From Candidatus Cloacimonetes bacterium HGW-Cloacimonetes-3 (GTDB lineage Bacteria; Cloacimonadota; Cloacimonadia; Cloacimonadales; Cloacimonadaceae): a stretch of 64,000 nt of DNA. The stretch is from contig PHBO01000005.1 of the NCBI GenBank assembly GCA_002840645.1, positions 92,380 through 156,379 of the forward strand. Reading direction: 5' to 3'. Positions 54,357-63,771 of this stretch are shown one piece after another. The position numbers and the translations under genes are program-made. The notes beneath the pieces were generated by a model that was not told the origin of the DNA, made no database searches, and saw only the letters and a list, made by a program, of their open reading frames with translations. How positions within the stretch are numbered: position 1 is the stretch's first letter; each line of letters starts with the position of its first letter.

Positions 54357-54513
54357 GCTAAACACCATCCTATTTGCATTTGCGTAACCATAAATCCGGG
54401 GATGAGATAAAGTCAAGCAATTCATGCAATTCTGAGCTGAAGCATATTTATTAGCTTTACAAATATGCCCTCCCTGAGATGATGTCCCAAATTCTAATAA
54501 AAGGAACCACTTA

Positions 54514-56220
54514 GTGTTAAAATTCACTGAAATCACCCTACCCGAACCGTTACAAAGAGCTGCAGCAGCTCTGAATTATGTGTCACCTACAGAGGTGCAG
54601 GAACTTACTATCCCCTGGCTGCTTGAAAACGATGGAGATTTAATAACTTTGGCTCAAACCGGAACCGGCAAAACTGCTGCATTCGGTTTCCCCGTTCTAA
54701 GCCTCACAGATATCGAGAAACTTGCGGTGCAGACATTGATTCTTTGCCCTACAAGAGAGCTATGCATTCAGATCAATAACGATTTAGCTTCATATTCGCA
54801 GTTTATGCCCCGGATAAAAACCACTGCCGTGTATGGCGGCGCACCTATATTTAAGCAAAAAGATGCTTTGAAAGCAGGTGTTCATATCGTGGTTGGCACG
54901 CCAGGCAGAGTGTATGACATGATTCGCCAGGGAGTGCTGAAGATAGATCATATTAGCATGCTGATTCTGGACGAAGCAGACGAAATGCTTAACATGGGCT
55001 TTAAAGAAGACTTGTTCAACATTATGAGCCACACTCCCGCTACCAAGCAAACCCTACTCTTCTCCGCTACTATGCCCCAGGAAGTGGATAAACTCGCTAA
55101 GAGCTTTATGAAAAACCCGCATCGGATAATAGCCGGAAACGAGCATCAGGGTGCTGATAATATCAGCCACTTCTTCTACAGAGTGCAAGCCAGAGATAAG
55201 TACTTGGCGTTAAAGCGCATTGCTGATATGAGTCCCAAGATATATGGAATAGTATTTTGCAGAACCAGAAACGAAACGCAGGAAATTGCAGATAAACTAC
55301 AGCATGATGGCTATAATGCTGATGCCTTACATGGAGATTTGTCTCAGGGGCAACGAGAGTTGGTGATGAGCAGGTTCAGAAGTAAATTCGTGCGCTTGCT
55401 TGTGGCTACTGATGTGGCAGCAAGGGGACTGGATGTGGATGATCTTACCCATATCATTAATTATCATGCACCTACAGATCCTGATGCATACATTCACAGA
55501 TCAGGACGCACAGGGCGTGCCGGGAAAAGCGGCATATCTATCACAATTATCCACAGCAAGGAAATTAGTGCTCTAAAAGCGATAGAAAAACGCCTGGGCA
55601 GAGACATTGTTTATAGCAAAATTCCAGGTGGAAGAGAAATCTGTGAGAGACAGCTGTTTAACTTTATTGATACTGTAGAACGCGTGGAAGTGGATAATGC
55701 GCAAATAGATTCATTCCTGCCTGCTGTGTATAAGAAACTTAGCTGGATGACGCGTGAAGAGCTTATTCAACGCTTTGTGTCCGTGGAGTTTAACCGCTTC
55801 CTAGAGTATTACAAAGACATCCGTGAATTGGAATCAACCGAGGCAAGAAGCCCTCGGGACAGCCGCGAACCACGTAGCAAACGCGGAAGTGAAGAGCGGT
55901 ACGGAAGTGATAAGAACAACGATGAAATTAAGAAGCAGTTTACCTTCAAAACCTTCCGTCTTAATCTGGGCTATAACGTGGAAATGAACAAACGCGAACT
56001 AATGCGCTACATAAACAAGCTTAATGTATCACGCGGGATAGAAATCGGGCAGATAAATATCTATGACAATTACAGTCTGATAGATTTGGATGCAGATTAC
56101 GAATCCAAATTGCTAAAGGCTTTCAACAGCAATAAATACAAAGGTATTCAGGTTGAAGCAAGCGTGGCGGCACCCGCAAAAAAACCTAAGCGAAATGAAC
56201 AGAAATCTTATAGAAAATAA
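54514..56220 (+). CDS. DEAD-box ATP-dependent RNA helicase
   Basis: RNA unwinding, ribosome assembly or cold-type RNA remodelling. 568 aa with a GTG start (AAGGA 8 nt upstream). Motifs in order: Q motif near ALNYVSPTEVQELTIP, Walker A AQTGTGKT, PTRELCIQI, GTPGRVYDM, LDEADEML (DEAD), LLFSATMP (SAT), then helicase C with ATDVAARGLDVDDLTHIINYHAP and HRSGRTGRAGKSG. A charged linker (about 445-475, SPRDSREPRSKRG) leads to a C-terminal DbpA-type RNA-binding domain (about 490-550, FRLNLGYNVEMNKRELMRYI). CsdA/CshA-like; which one is not decided. Confidence 0.95.
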   Translation: MLKFTEITLPEPLQRAAAALNYVSPTEVQELTIPWLLENDGDLITLAQTGTGKTAAFGFPVLSLTDIEKLAVQTLILCPTRELCIQINNDLASYSQFMPRIKTTAVYGGAPIFKQKDALKAGVHIVVGTPGRVYDMIRQGVLKIDHISMLILDEADEMLNMGFKEDLFNIMSHTPATKQTLLFSATMPQEVDKLAKSFMKNPHRIIAGNEHQGADNISHFFYRVQARDKYLALKRIADMSPKIYGIVFCRTRNETQEIADKLQHDGYNADALHGDLSQGQRELVMSRFRSKFVRLLVATDVAARGLDVDDLTHIINYHAPTDPDAYIHRSGRTGRAGKSGISITIIHSKEISALKAIEKRLGRDIVYSKIPGGREICERQLFNFIDTVERVEVDNAQIDSFLPAVYKKLSWMTREELIQRFVSVEFNRFLEYYKDIRELESTEARSPRDSREPRSKRGSEERYGSDKNNDEIKKQFTFKTFRLNLGYNVEMNKRELMRYINKLNVSRGIEIGQINIYDNYSLIDLDADYESKLLKAFNSNKYKGIQVEASVAAPAKKPKRNEQKSYRK

Positions 56221-56278
56221 CTAATCGGCAGTTTGCACTTGACAAAAAAGCCGGTTTTAAAGTCTTTACATTGAACGC

Positions 56279-56354
56279 GGCGAGATAGCTCAGCCGGTAG
56301 AGCAGAGGCCTGAAAAGCCTTGTGTCCCCAGTTCGATTCTGGGTCTCGCCACCA
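56279..56354 (+). tRNA. tRNA-Phe (GAA)
   Basis: 76 nt with encoded CCA. Acceptor GGCGAGA/TCTCGCC, D-stem GCTC/GAGC, anticodon loop CTGAAAA (anticodon GAA), T-arm CCCAG-TTCGATT-CTGGG. A TTGACA box lies at 56239-56244, about 35 bp upstream, but no convincing -10 follows. A terminator comes right after. Confidence 0.97.
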
Positions 56355-56362
56355 GCCTATTG

Positions 56363-56391
56363 AAGGGCATCCTTGATGGATGTCCTTTTTT
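56363..56391 (+). terminator. terminator of tRNA-Phe
   Basis: AAGGGCATCC / GGATGTCCTT stem (10 bp, one G-U) with a 5-nt loop and a six-T run, starting 8 nt after the tRNA. Confidence 0.9.
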
Positions 56392-56553
56392 AGTATCTGT
56401 GTAGAAATTACTCCACACTTTGCTTGATAACAATCCATATTAAGGCAAAATCCTCTTTACAAACTAAGCTCGTCAGATATTTTTGTCTTATTGGTGAGAA
56501 GCTTGCTTCTAATAGCTTCAAGGTAAATTGTTTAGTAAAGTAAGGATATATAA

Positions 56554-56922
56554 ATGACGAAGATATTGGTTATTGAAGACGACAGCAGCTTTAGAAATGT
56601 ATTGGTGCAGATGCTGGTACGAGCAGGTTATGATGTGCGTCAGGCAGGGGATGGTAATCAGGCTGTGGAAGTATGTGCAGATTTTCAACCGGAATTGGTG
56701 CTAACCGATATTATTATGCCGGATAAAGAGGGCTTGGAGACAATACAGGACTTGCTTGCAGTAAACCCCGATCTGAAAATAATCGCCATGAGCGGGGGGG
56801 GGAAGTTTGGTCCTGATAGTTACCTGCCTCTTGCCCAGAAGCTTGGTGCCAAAGCAACACTGCAAAAGCCCTTTATGCGCGAAGAATTGATCTCTACTAT
56901 ACAGGAAGTATTAGCTCTATAA
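56554..56922 (+). CDS. single-domain response regulator (CheY-like receiver)
   Basis: 122 aa, receiver domain only. Acidic pocket D9/D10, phospho-acceptor D52 in VLTDIIMPDKEG, then IIAMSGGG (Thr/Ser position) and the conserved Lys in LQKPFMREEL. AAGGA precedes the ATG. No histidine kinase or output-domain gene is adjacent, so its partner is elsewhere. Convergent with a glycosyltransferase gene; the two stop codons overlap by 6 nt. Confidence 0.93.
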   Translation: MTKILVIEDDSSFRNVLVQMLVRAGYDVRQAGDGNQAVEVCADFQPELVLTDIIMPDKEGLETIQDLLAVNPDLKIIAMSGGGKFGPDSYLPLAQKLGAKATLQKPFMREELISTIQEVLAL

Positions 56923-58089
56923 CTCGGGATTGAGGACGCTGTTATATGCATCCTTAATCTGCCTGCACACTACTTTGGGGCTGTAATGTTCTTGGCAGTA
57001 AGTGCGGATATGTTCTTGTGAATATTCATTACTATGTTGGGACATGTGCATCATTGCTTCTGCTAATAAGCGCGGTGATCTAATCGGAACCAGAGTTCCA
57101 TTCCACTTGTTAACAATATCACTTGGACCACCGCAATCTGTAGATATAACAGGCTTTCCGCAAGCAAGAGCTTCGATAAGCACTACGCTGAAACTTTCTA
57201 CATGGCTGGGCATAACAAAGCAATCACAGCTCTGGTATTGGTGCAGTGCCTCCTTGGAGCTTAGTTGACCAAGGAACACCACCTTTGACTTCAGCTTGTA
57301 TTGCTGCACAAAATTATGAAGCCTGCTTTTTAGGTAACCGTCTCCACCCCAGTACATACAGAAATCAAGGCCTGTCTCATTCAATAGTTTTACTGCTTCA
57401 AGCAAATCAAGCGCACCCTTGGCTTCCGTTAAAGAAGAGAGTGCAAACAGCCTGAAACTTTTGTTTTTGGGCGTGATAGTTGGTTTATAGTACTCTGTAT
57501 CAACGAGATTGGGTACAATGTCTGCTTTAACATTAGCTTTGTACATTAGTTCTTTCTTGAGGAATGAACTAACAGCCAAAACTTTGTTCGCAGCTTGTAA
57601 GGGCTGGCTAATTAGAGGAGAGATTCCTCTTTTATTCACAAACTCCAGAAATGGAAAGGGACCGCTATGCTCTGTGATAATAAAAGGAATGCCGGATATA
57701 TCGCTTAGTTTCCAAGCCAGATAGCCCGCAGGAAAGCTTACATGAGCATGGATAAGATCAGGCTTATCTTGCAGTGCAATCATATTCACCAAAGCATCAA
57801 TATTGCCCTTTCTGATATGGCTGGAAAAACTAAGATGTGGTATCAGAAGTTCCTTAAAGCTGGGGGTTATTTGCTTACTTCCTGCTTTTGCTGTGCAAAG
57901 TTTTATCAGTCTTCCCATACTTTGTACGGGATGCCGTATCTGGAGTTGAAACTCGTTCTGTCCCCAGTTAAGAATGGTAATATCTGCAATGCCATTTTCT
58001 GCCAAAGCCAGGGCTTGTTCGTAGAAGAACTTCCCCGCGGTGGGCTTAGCATGATAGGGATACCAAGAGGGGATCACTAAGACTTTCAA
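56917..58089 (-). CDS. GT4-family glycosyltransferase, TTG start
   Basis: 390 aa GT-B glycosyltransferase of family GT4. The start is chosen as TTG 58089 (AAGGA 7 nt upstream), giving MKVLVIPSWYPYHAKPTAGKF at the N-terminal Rossmann strand and a TTGA overlap with the upstream stop; a further TTG at 58122 lies inside the neighbour. C-terminal half shows KSFRLFALSSLTEAKGALDLLEAV, VVFLGQLSSKEALHQYQSCDCFVMPSHVESFSVVLIEALACGKPVISTDCGGP (E-x7-E pattern). Last gene of the xseA/glycan operon. Sugar specificity unknown; likely works on surface polysaccharide. Confidence 0.9.
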   Translation of the reverse strand: MKVLVIPSWYPYHAKPTAGKFFYEQALALAENGIADITILNWGQNEFQLQIRHPVQSMGRLIKLCTAKAGSKQITPSFKELLIPHLSFSSHIRKGNIDALVNMIALQDKPDLIHAHVSFPAGYLAWKLSDISGIPFIITEHSGPFPFLEFVNKRGISPLISQPLQAANKVLAVSSFLKKELMYKANVKADIVPNLVDTEYYKPTITPKNKSFRLFALSSLTEAKGALDLLEAVKLLNETGLDFCMYWGGDGYLKSRLHNFVQQYKLKSKVVFLGQLSSKEALHQYQSCDCFVMPSHVESFSVVLIEALACGKPVISTDCGGPSDIVNKWNGTLVPIRSPRLLAEAMMHMSQHSNEYSQEHIRTYCQEHYSPKVVCRQIKDAYNSVLNPEL

Positions 58090-59369
58090 GGCTTGTTCCT
58101 TATTGCAGCATCCAAAACACAACTAAGTTCGCCTGTTAGAACTTTTCTATCGAATTGGTTTATATATTCCAAGTTCGGCTTCACAAGGAGTTGACCTGTT
58201 TCCCACTTACGATAAATAGCATGTATTTGCTCTACAATAGAATCTTGCCTGGAGGAATCAGCCAAAAAGCAAGTGCCAGTTGGCTTAAGTAGGCTAGCAG
58301 CCTCCCCCATTGGATCAATTACGGCAAGGATCGGTCTGCCACTACGCATGTACTCATATAGTTTTGCAGGACTATTCATAGCCTCGCCAGTTCCATAACC
58401 AGAGAATAACAATACCACATCTGCCTCGCAGATGGCCAGGATAGCTTGTTTGTGAGTTTGGTAGGGATGGAATTCAACTAGATTTGTGAACAATGGGTGG
58501 GTTGCATACTTACCTAACACAAAACTCCTTGAATTGTGTCCAAAGATTTTGAAACATACCTTATCTGGGGTAAGTAGTTGCTGATCTATCAAACCTTTCA
58601 TAGCATCCCAGATTATCTCTGGTTGTCTTAGATCATAAAATGATCCGGTATATACTATGTTCAGCTTACTATTGCCATGATGTGGTAAACATGATTTGAA
58701 ATCACTCTCATCATAACCGTTATTAATAGTAACAAACTTCTCAGTCCTAACAGTTGGATAGGCCTCAGATAATCTTTCCGAGATCAGTTGATTAACACAA
58801 ATAACTTTAACTGAATTATCCAGTATGCTTTCTTCCCACTGCTTTTCGATATTTCTCAGCCTATGGGGAAGAGGATTGTATTGTCTGCCAACCCCAATAG
58901 TCCAAGGATCTCTAAAGTCCACGATGTAATCAATTCCGAAGTTCTTTTTTATGTATTTTCCCAGAAACAGAGGCGAGTAAGGGGGAGATGTAATGATTAC
59001 CAAATCTATGTTATGATCAGCGAATATCTTATGCAGGGTTATCTTGGCAAAGGGTAACCAGATTAATTCTGCATCCGGGATCAAGCAATGCCTGTTTAAC
59101 CAATTCACCACACTGTTCAACCTCAAACCCCACAGAACTTTAAATATCCAACGCAGGTCGGGAGAAAAACTTCGGTAGATAACCAAATCTGATCGAGTTT
59201 CCTTAGAAAGTGTGTGATCCTTCGGTTGTTTCAGGAAGCGGTGATCTGCAACCAGCATAATAGGCTCCCACCCGTATTCCGGCAGGTACTTGGCAAACTT
59301 CATACTCCTCTGCACACCGGAGCCACCCACAGGAGGGAACAAGTAAGATATATATAGCAGTTTCTTCAA
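58086..59369 (-). CDS. GT4-like glycosyltransferase, TTG start
   Basis: 427 aa. The N-terminus MKKLLYISYLFPPVGGSGVQRS begins directly at the first Rossmann strand of a GT4-type enzyme, supporting the TTG start at 59369 (AAGGTG 6 nt upstream), which shares TTGA with the flippase stop. Later segments: FRDPWTIG, CVNQLISERL, NIVYTGSFYDLRQPE, EADVVLLFSGYGTGEAMNSPAKLYEYMRSGRPILAV. This resembles enzymes of exopolysaccharide/O-antigen clusters, sugar unknown. The downstream GT overlaps by 4 nt. Confidence 0.88.
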   Translation of the reverse strand: MKKLLYISYLFPPVGGSGVQRSMKFAKYLPEYGWEPIMLVADHRFLKQPKDHTLSKETRSDLVIYRSFSPDLRWIFKVLWGLRLNSVVNWLNRHCLIPDAELIWLPFAKITLHKIFADHNIDLVIITSPPYSPLFLGKYIKKNFGIDYIVDFRDPWTIGVGRQYNPLPHRLRNIEKQWEESILDNSVKVICVNQLISERLSEAYPTVRTEKFVTINNGYDESDFKSCLPHHGNSKLNIVYTGSFYDLRQPEIIWDAMKGLIDQQLLTPDKVCFKIFGHNSRSFVLGKYATHPLFTNLVEFHPYQTHKQAILAICEADVVLLFSGYGTGEAMNSPAKLYEYMRSGRPILAVIDPMGEAASLLKPTGTCFLADSSRQDSIVEQIHAIYRKWETGQLLVKPNLEYINQFDRKVLTGELSCVLDAAIRNKP

Positions 59370-60829
59370 CGTTTCACCTTAGCCAAAACATCTCTGCCCA
59401 TATCCCAAACCAGTTTTACATCGCAACTAAGTATCGCACCAAACAGCATGCCCAGCACCACATATAGCGATGCAAACAGCATCCCCCCAATAAGCATGTT
59501 TAAGAAGGGAAACATGCTGATGTGTAATACAGGTAAACAGATCAGCGCAGAAATCAGAGTAACCAAAGCCGTACGCATCACCTTTCCCATAGGGAAGTAA
59601 TCTCTAAGGCGCAGCTTTAGCAAGCTCTTCATCATAAGCAAGTACAAGCCTACCGACAGCCAGGTAACCAGCACCGTGGCATAGGCAGCACCTTTCATAC
59701 CCATGGCTTTGATGAAGAAATAGTTCATCACCACATTCAGAGCAAGCATAAACAGTGCATTTAGCATTATCACCTTAGTCTTGCCAAACGCCTGAAAGAT
59801 TATCCCGTAAGTGGCAATTCTAAGGGGCAGAATCAGCAGATATATCTTAAAATACACTGCTGCCTCTGCATATATTGCCCCATACAAAAACACCATTATT
59901 GGCTCTGCAAACATATAAAACAAGGCAGCCAGCGGGAACACGATCAGGGCATTCTTTCGCACTGCACCGCTGTATAGCTCTCCCATATTCTTAGGATCTC
60001 CGGAGCTTAAATGAGGCAAAAGAATGGAATTCACCGAGTTTGCCAATATGCCTATTAAGGGCAGCTCCATGGCACCAATGGAAAAGACAGCGAACTGCTC
60101 AGGACCAAAGAAACCGGAAATCATGAACTTATCTATCTGCACGCCCAGAATACCGATTATGGAGGACAAGCCCAGCGGAATGGAATAAGCAAGTTGTGTA
60201 TGGAAACCCTCAAATATAGTAGCTGAAATCCGGTTATTAAACTTCCACAGCTTAAGCCGGGCATACAGCCATTGCAGAAAAGCAGAGGCAATCACCGCCC
60301 ACACAATCAGGGCTAAATCTCTGGTAAAATAAGCCACACCCAGGATCAGTACAAAATCCGAACCAACCGCGAAGAGGGTAAACTTAGCAGCCTGTAGGGG
60401 TTGTTTCAAGCCCAGCATAATGCTGCTAAAGAGCTGCGTGATAAAGATAAACAAGGGATAGATTGCATAGATCAGCAGTAAGGGCTGCAAGCTTGGATTG
60501 TTAAACTTCGCTGCTATAAAGCCTCTGGAAGCAAAGATAGCCAATGCAAACAGCAGAGACAGCAGTGATACTATATTCAAAGTACGGCTTATTATCCGTT
60601 TCTGTTCTTCTCCACTTGCGCTCTTAGGGAGGAAATACAGCAGACTTTGGGGAATACCCAGCAGCAGCAGAGTAGAAAATGTACTATAGATAAGGAACAA
60701 TTGCCGATAGCTACCAAGCTCCGCAGGAGTGATTAAACGAGCCAGAGCGATACCAATTATGCTCTTTACGAAGAAGCGGAAGAACTCCGTGGCAGAAAGC
60801 ATGCCTGCTTGTTTGGAAAGCTCACTCAC
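59366..60829 (-). CDS. polysaccharide flippase (MOP/Wzx-like), GTG start
   Basis: 487 aa integral membrane protein with about 12-14 transmembrane segments, of the oligosaccharide flippase (MOP) superfamily; moves lipid-linked glycans across the inner membrane. The N-terminus SELSKQAGMLSATEFFRFFVKSIIGIALARLITPAELGSYRQLF is the family pattern. GTG 60829 shares GTGA with the upstream stop; an internal ATG (residue 10) is the only alternative. Two glycosyltransferases follow, as expected for a glycan assembly operon. Confidence 0.9.
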   Translation of the reverse strand: MSELSKQAGMLSATEFFRFFVKSIIGIALARLITPAELGSYRQLFLIYSTFSTLLLLGIPQSLLYFLPKSASGEEQKRIISRTLNIVSLLSLLFALAIFASRGFIAAKFNNPSLQPLLLIYAIYPLFIFITQLFSSIMLGLKQPLQAAKFTLFAVGSDFVLILGVAYFTRDLALIVWAVIASAFLQWLYARLKLWKFNNRISATIFEGFHTQLAYSIPLGLSSIIGILGVQIDKFMISGFFGPEQFAVFSIGAMELPLIGILANSVNSILLPHLSSGDPKNMGELYSGAVRKNALIVFPLAALFYMFAEPIMVFLYGAIYAEAAVYFKIYLLILPLRIATYGIIFQAFGKTKVIMLNALFMLALNVVMNYFFIKAMGMKGAAYATVLVTWLSVGLYLLMMKSLLKLRLRDYFPMGKVMRTALVTLISALICLPVLHISMFPFLNMLIGGMLFASLYVVLGMLFGAILSCDVKLVWDMGRDVLAKVKR

Positions 60830-62316
60830 GGTGTTTCCAGTGCCTCAAAAATTACCGGAAAGCTATAACTCTGGGAAGTGCCATCAAGCAGCAAGCGCAC
60901 CGTGTATTCACCCGGCGCAATAAGGTTATCGCCCGCAGGTTCACCTCTGCTGTCCAGCGCTCCATTCCAGAAATCCCTGTTTTGCCCCTCCAGGTAGTAA
61001 CGGTAGCGATAGTAAATCATCTCGTCCCTATACACTTCCCAACGCCAACGTCCTTCGCTGGGGATACTTAAGTCTATCACGTATTCATTTTTTTCGGCGT
61101 GCACTTTAAACTCGGCGTTATTGGAGCTAAGTTTCTCTGCTTGCATAGCATCCGGCGGGATTTCAGCAGCTTGAACAGAGCTATACTGCGAAGCAGAAGA
61201 TAGGGAAGAGGCATCACTAAAGCACATGCGTGTAAGCTGTTTCCAGGCATTACCCACTTTCAAGCCCGCATAGCTGAACATCGCCACCCCACCAAAACCC
61301 TGCAGCCTCGTATAATCCACTCTTTTTGCTATATCCAGCACATCATAGGTATTCCTACCGGTAGCCACCAAGCTCTTTCCGCCTTCATCCCAAGCCCGCA
61401 AGCCCAGCACTATGGCATCATCTTTTCCCAGCAGCTTCATATGCACCAACTGCTTCTGATACACCTTAAAATCCTTATTGTAAGCCATTGGGTATATCCT
61501 GTCCACTAAGCCCAGTTTCAGCCATGATGTCCAATCCTGCGCATAGGAGACGTTTGCCTCTGCGATATCGGCAAACACGGCAGCACTAAGCATCAGCTTC
61601 GGATTAATCATCTTCACCTGATCTCTAACCTTCTGCACAAAGGAGCTTACCTGCATAATCCGCCACTCATTGAAAGTGATCTCTCCCTGCTCCGCACAGT
61701 ACTCGTTATAGCGTTGCACCGATACAGGATGATAGCCCAAACGGATATCGGGGTAGCGGATATAGTCCAAATGTAAGCCGTCCAGCTCCGGATAACCCGC
61801 CACCAGATTGCTAAATACCGATATCAGGTGATCCTGCACTTCGGGAACCCCTGCATCCACGAAATAGCCAAACTGGATATTTCCGTTCAAAGTATTGCCC
61901 GCCTTGTCGCAGGTAAGCCAATCTCGGTGATTATTGTAAACATAGTTCTTCGCAATCAGCTTACTATCCAAAGGCGTAGCGTTGAACACTATCACCCAAG
62001 CCTGCACCTTCAAACCCACCGCATGCGCTTTGCTAAGGGTATAGCTTAAGGGGTCAAAGCCGTTATCTGCCAAAATATAGCTACGCGGTTCAGGATTCGG
62101 GAAAAGCTCTCCAGCTTTAGCTGTATCGTACAATGCATCGCTACGGTAACGCACTTCCACTAATAACTCGTTCTGATTGCTGTCTAACGCCGTCTGGATC
62201 ATGCTGTCTATACTTTCCGGTGTTGTGATGTCCCAGGGCAACACCCACATAGACCTAACTTCACAGAAACCTGCAATAGATACTGTTAGCAGCACAAATA
62301 GGAGAAGATACTTCAA
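60826..62316 (-). CDS. exported GHL10/DUF187-like glycoside-hydrolase-like protein, TTG start
   Basis: 496 aa. Signal peptide MKYLLLFVLLTVSIAGFC, then a TIM-barrel-type domain of the GHL10 (DUF187) family: RSMWVLPWDITTPESID, ELLVEVRYRSDALYDT, VQAWVIVFNA, LDGLHLDYIRYPDIRLGYH, MLSAAVFADI and DRIYPMAYNKDF, then a C-terminal Ig-like/FlgD-like beta domain (about 410-496). The start is TTG at 62316 (GAGGAG 6 nt upstream), sharing TTGA with the xseA stop; no ATG exists before the signal peptide. It may cleave or bind a surface glycan; activity is inferred from family only. Confidence 0.86.
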   Translation of the reverse strand: MKYLLLFVLLTVSIAGFCEVRSMWVLPWDITTPESIDSMIQTALDSNQNELLVEVRYRSDALYDTAKAGELFPNPEPRSYILADNGFDPLSYTLSKAHAVGLKVQAWVIVFNATPLDSKLIAKNYVYNNHRDWLTCDKAGNTLNGNIQFGYFVDAGVPEVQDHLISVFSNLVAGYPELDGLHLDYIRYPDIRLGYHPVSVQRYNEYCAEQGEITFNEWRIMQVSSFVQKVRDQVKMINPKLMLSAAVFADIAEANVSYAQDWTSWLKLGLVDRIYPMAYNKDFKVYQKQLVHMKLLGKDDAIVLGLRAWDEGGKSLVATGRNTYDVLDIAKRVDYTRLQGFGGVAMFSYAGLKVGNAWKQLTRMCFSDASSLSSASQYSSVQAAEIPPDAMQAEKLSSNNAEFKVHAEKNEYVIDLSIPSEGRWRWEVYRDEMIYYRYRYYLEGQNRDFWNGALDSRGEPAGDNLIAPGEYTVRLLLDGTSQSYSFPVIFEALETP

Positions 62317-63653
62317 GTAAGCTCCTCTATACTCTCTACTTTGCTTACGGCTATACCATCTACAAAGCTTAAACTAATGCTGTCCTGCGGCTTAAGCTGA
62401 GTAACGGAGCTAAGCACCTTACCCGCCTTAAAAGCCATTATCCAGCCCTTACTTTGTATCTTTCGGGGGGATAGCTGCTGCAACAGAGCACTGGAATGCT
62501 CCAGCTTCGTATTGTATGCTTCTATTCTATCGTTCAAACCGTCGTGCAAATCGCGCTCCGTCTGCTTCATATCGCTCTTTGCCTGATTAAGGCTTAACTG
62601 AAACAAGCCTTGCAGTCGGGAGAGGCTTTTCTGCCCGATAAGTTCCATGCGCTGCCGTTTCTGCTGAATCACATTAGCGGCATTAAACAGCCCCATACTC
62701 GCCATATCAAAGCGTTGCTGATAGCCTTGCCATAGCTTCTCAGGATGATAACGGCTCAGACTAAGCTGCATCTCTGCCAGGCTTTGTTTATAACTGCTGA
62801 TCTCTTTTTGTTTAGCAAGATCCAATCGGCGTGCCAGCGAAGCTAACAGACTTAGCAAATCCTTCTTATCCGGTACAGCAAGCTCTGCCGCCGCCGAGGG
62901 AGTGGGAGCGCGCAGGTCTGCCACAAAGTCTGCCAGAGTAAAATCAATTTCATGCCCCACCGCCGAGATAACCGGTATCCGGGAGGCAAATATCGCCCGC
63001 GCCAAGGCTTCATCATTAAAGCAAAAGAGGTCTTCCTGCGAGCCACCACCACGCGTTACAATGATGATATCCACTTCCTGCATTTGGTTAAAGTACTGGA
63101 TGCCTTTCACAATCTGCGCCGCAGCATCCGCCCCTTGCACCAAAGCGGGATACACCTGCAGTTCCGCGGGATAGCGACGCACAATTATATTCTGTATATC
63201 TTGCAGGGCAGCTCCTGTGGGCGAAGTAACGATACCTATCTTATTGGGATACTTAGGGATGGGCTGCTTATGCACAGCATCAAACAAACCCTCCTGATTC
63301 AGCTTGCGCTTCAGCTCTTCGAACTTCTTCTGCATGGCACCCAGCCCTGCCTGACTCATGCTCTGTACGTTCAGATTGTAGGTTCCGCCCTTCTCGAAAA
63401 CGGTAATCTTACCAAAGCAAACCACCTGCATGCCTTCCACAGGCTTAAAATCCAAGCGGTAATTGCTGTTTTTAAAGAAGGTGCAACGCAGGGTGGCATT
63501 CTCGTCCTTCAGATTGAAATACATATGCCCGGAACTGTGATGCGTGAAGCTGCTAACCTCACCCGCCACATAAAGTGGCTCAAGCGAGGATTCTATCACC
63601 TGTCGCAGATGACGCGTAACCTCAAAAACGCTGAATACGTTTACATTATCCAT
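62313..63653 (-). CDS. xseA: exodeoxyribonuclease VII large subunit
   Basis: Single-strand DNA exonuclease subunit. 446 aa. N-terminal OB-fold (NVFSVFEVTRHLRQVIESSL ... YVAGEVSSFTHHSSGHMYFNLKD), catalytic region with GIVTSPTGAALQDI, VTRGGGSQEDLFCFNDE and PVISAVGHEIDFTLADFVADLRAPTPSAAAEL, then a coiled coil. No xseB (small subunit) is adjacent in the window. First gene of the glycan-like operon with which it shares the TTGA overlap; an unusual neighbourhood. The spacer upstream carries repeats. Confidence 0.95.
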   Translation of the reverse strand: MDNVNVFSVFEVTRHLRQVIESSLEPLYVAGEVSSFTHHSSGHMYFNLKDENATLRCTFFKNSNYRLDFKPVEGMQVVCFGKITVFEKGGTYNLNVQSMSQAGLGAMQKKFEELKRKLNQEGLFDAVHKQPIPKYPNKIGIVTSPTGAALQDIQNIIVRRYPAELQVYPALVQGADAAAQIVKGIQYFNQMQEVDIIIVTRGGGSQEDLFCFNDEALARAIFASRIPVISAVGHEIDFTLADFVADLRAPTPSAAAELAVPDKKDLLSLLASLARRLDLAKQKEISSYKQSLAEMQLSLSRYHPEKLWQGYQQRFDMASMGLFNAANVIQQKRQRMELIGQKSLSRLQGLFQLSLNQAKSDMKQTERDLHDGLNDRIEAYNTKLEHSSALLQQLSPRKIQSKGWIMAFKAGKVLSSVTQLKPQDSISLSFVDGIAVSKVESIEELT

Positions 63654-63716
63654 AATAAAGCCAAGCTTTGAAAGGTGCGGATATTTGTCAACAAATCTGC
63701 GTTATACCCGCATTCA

Positions 63717-63771
63717 CTGTCTTTCCCGCACTCCCTCTCTGTCTTTCCCGCACTCCCTTTCTGTCTTTCCC
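63717..63771. repeat. 22-bp tandem repeat
   Basis: CTGTCTTTCCCGCACTCCCTCT at 63717-63738, a second copy with one change at 63739-63760, and a third partial copy (CTGTCTTTCCCGC) merging into the REP-type hairpin that follows. The array lies upstream of xseA. Confidence 0.85.

Noticed and set aside
54357..54536. 60-residue upstream extension of the patatin-like protein
   Set aside because: Overlaps the helicase start and the divergent promoter region; the fold begins at MSERKSATLVLGGG.
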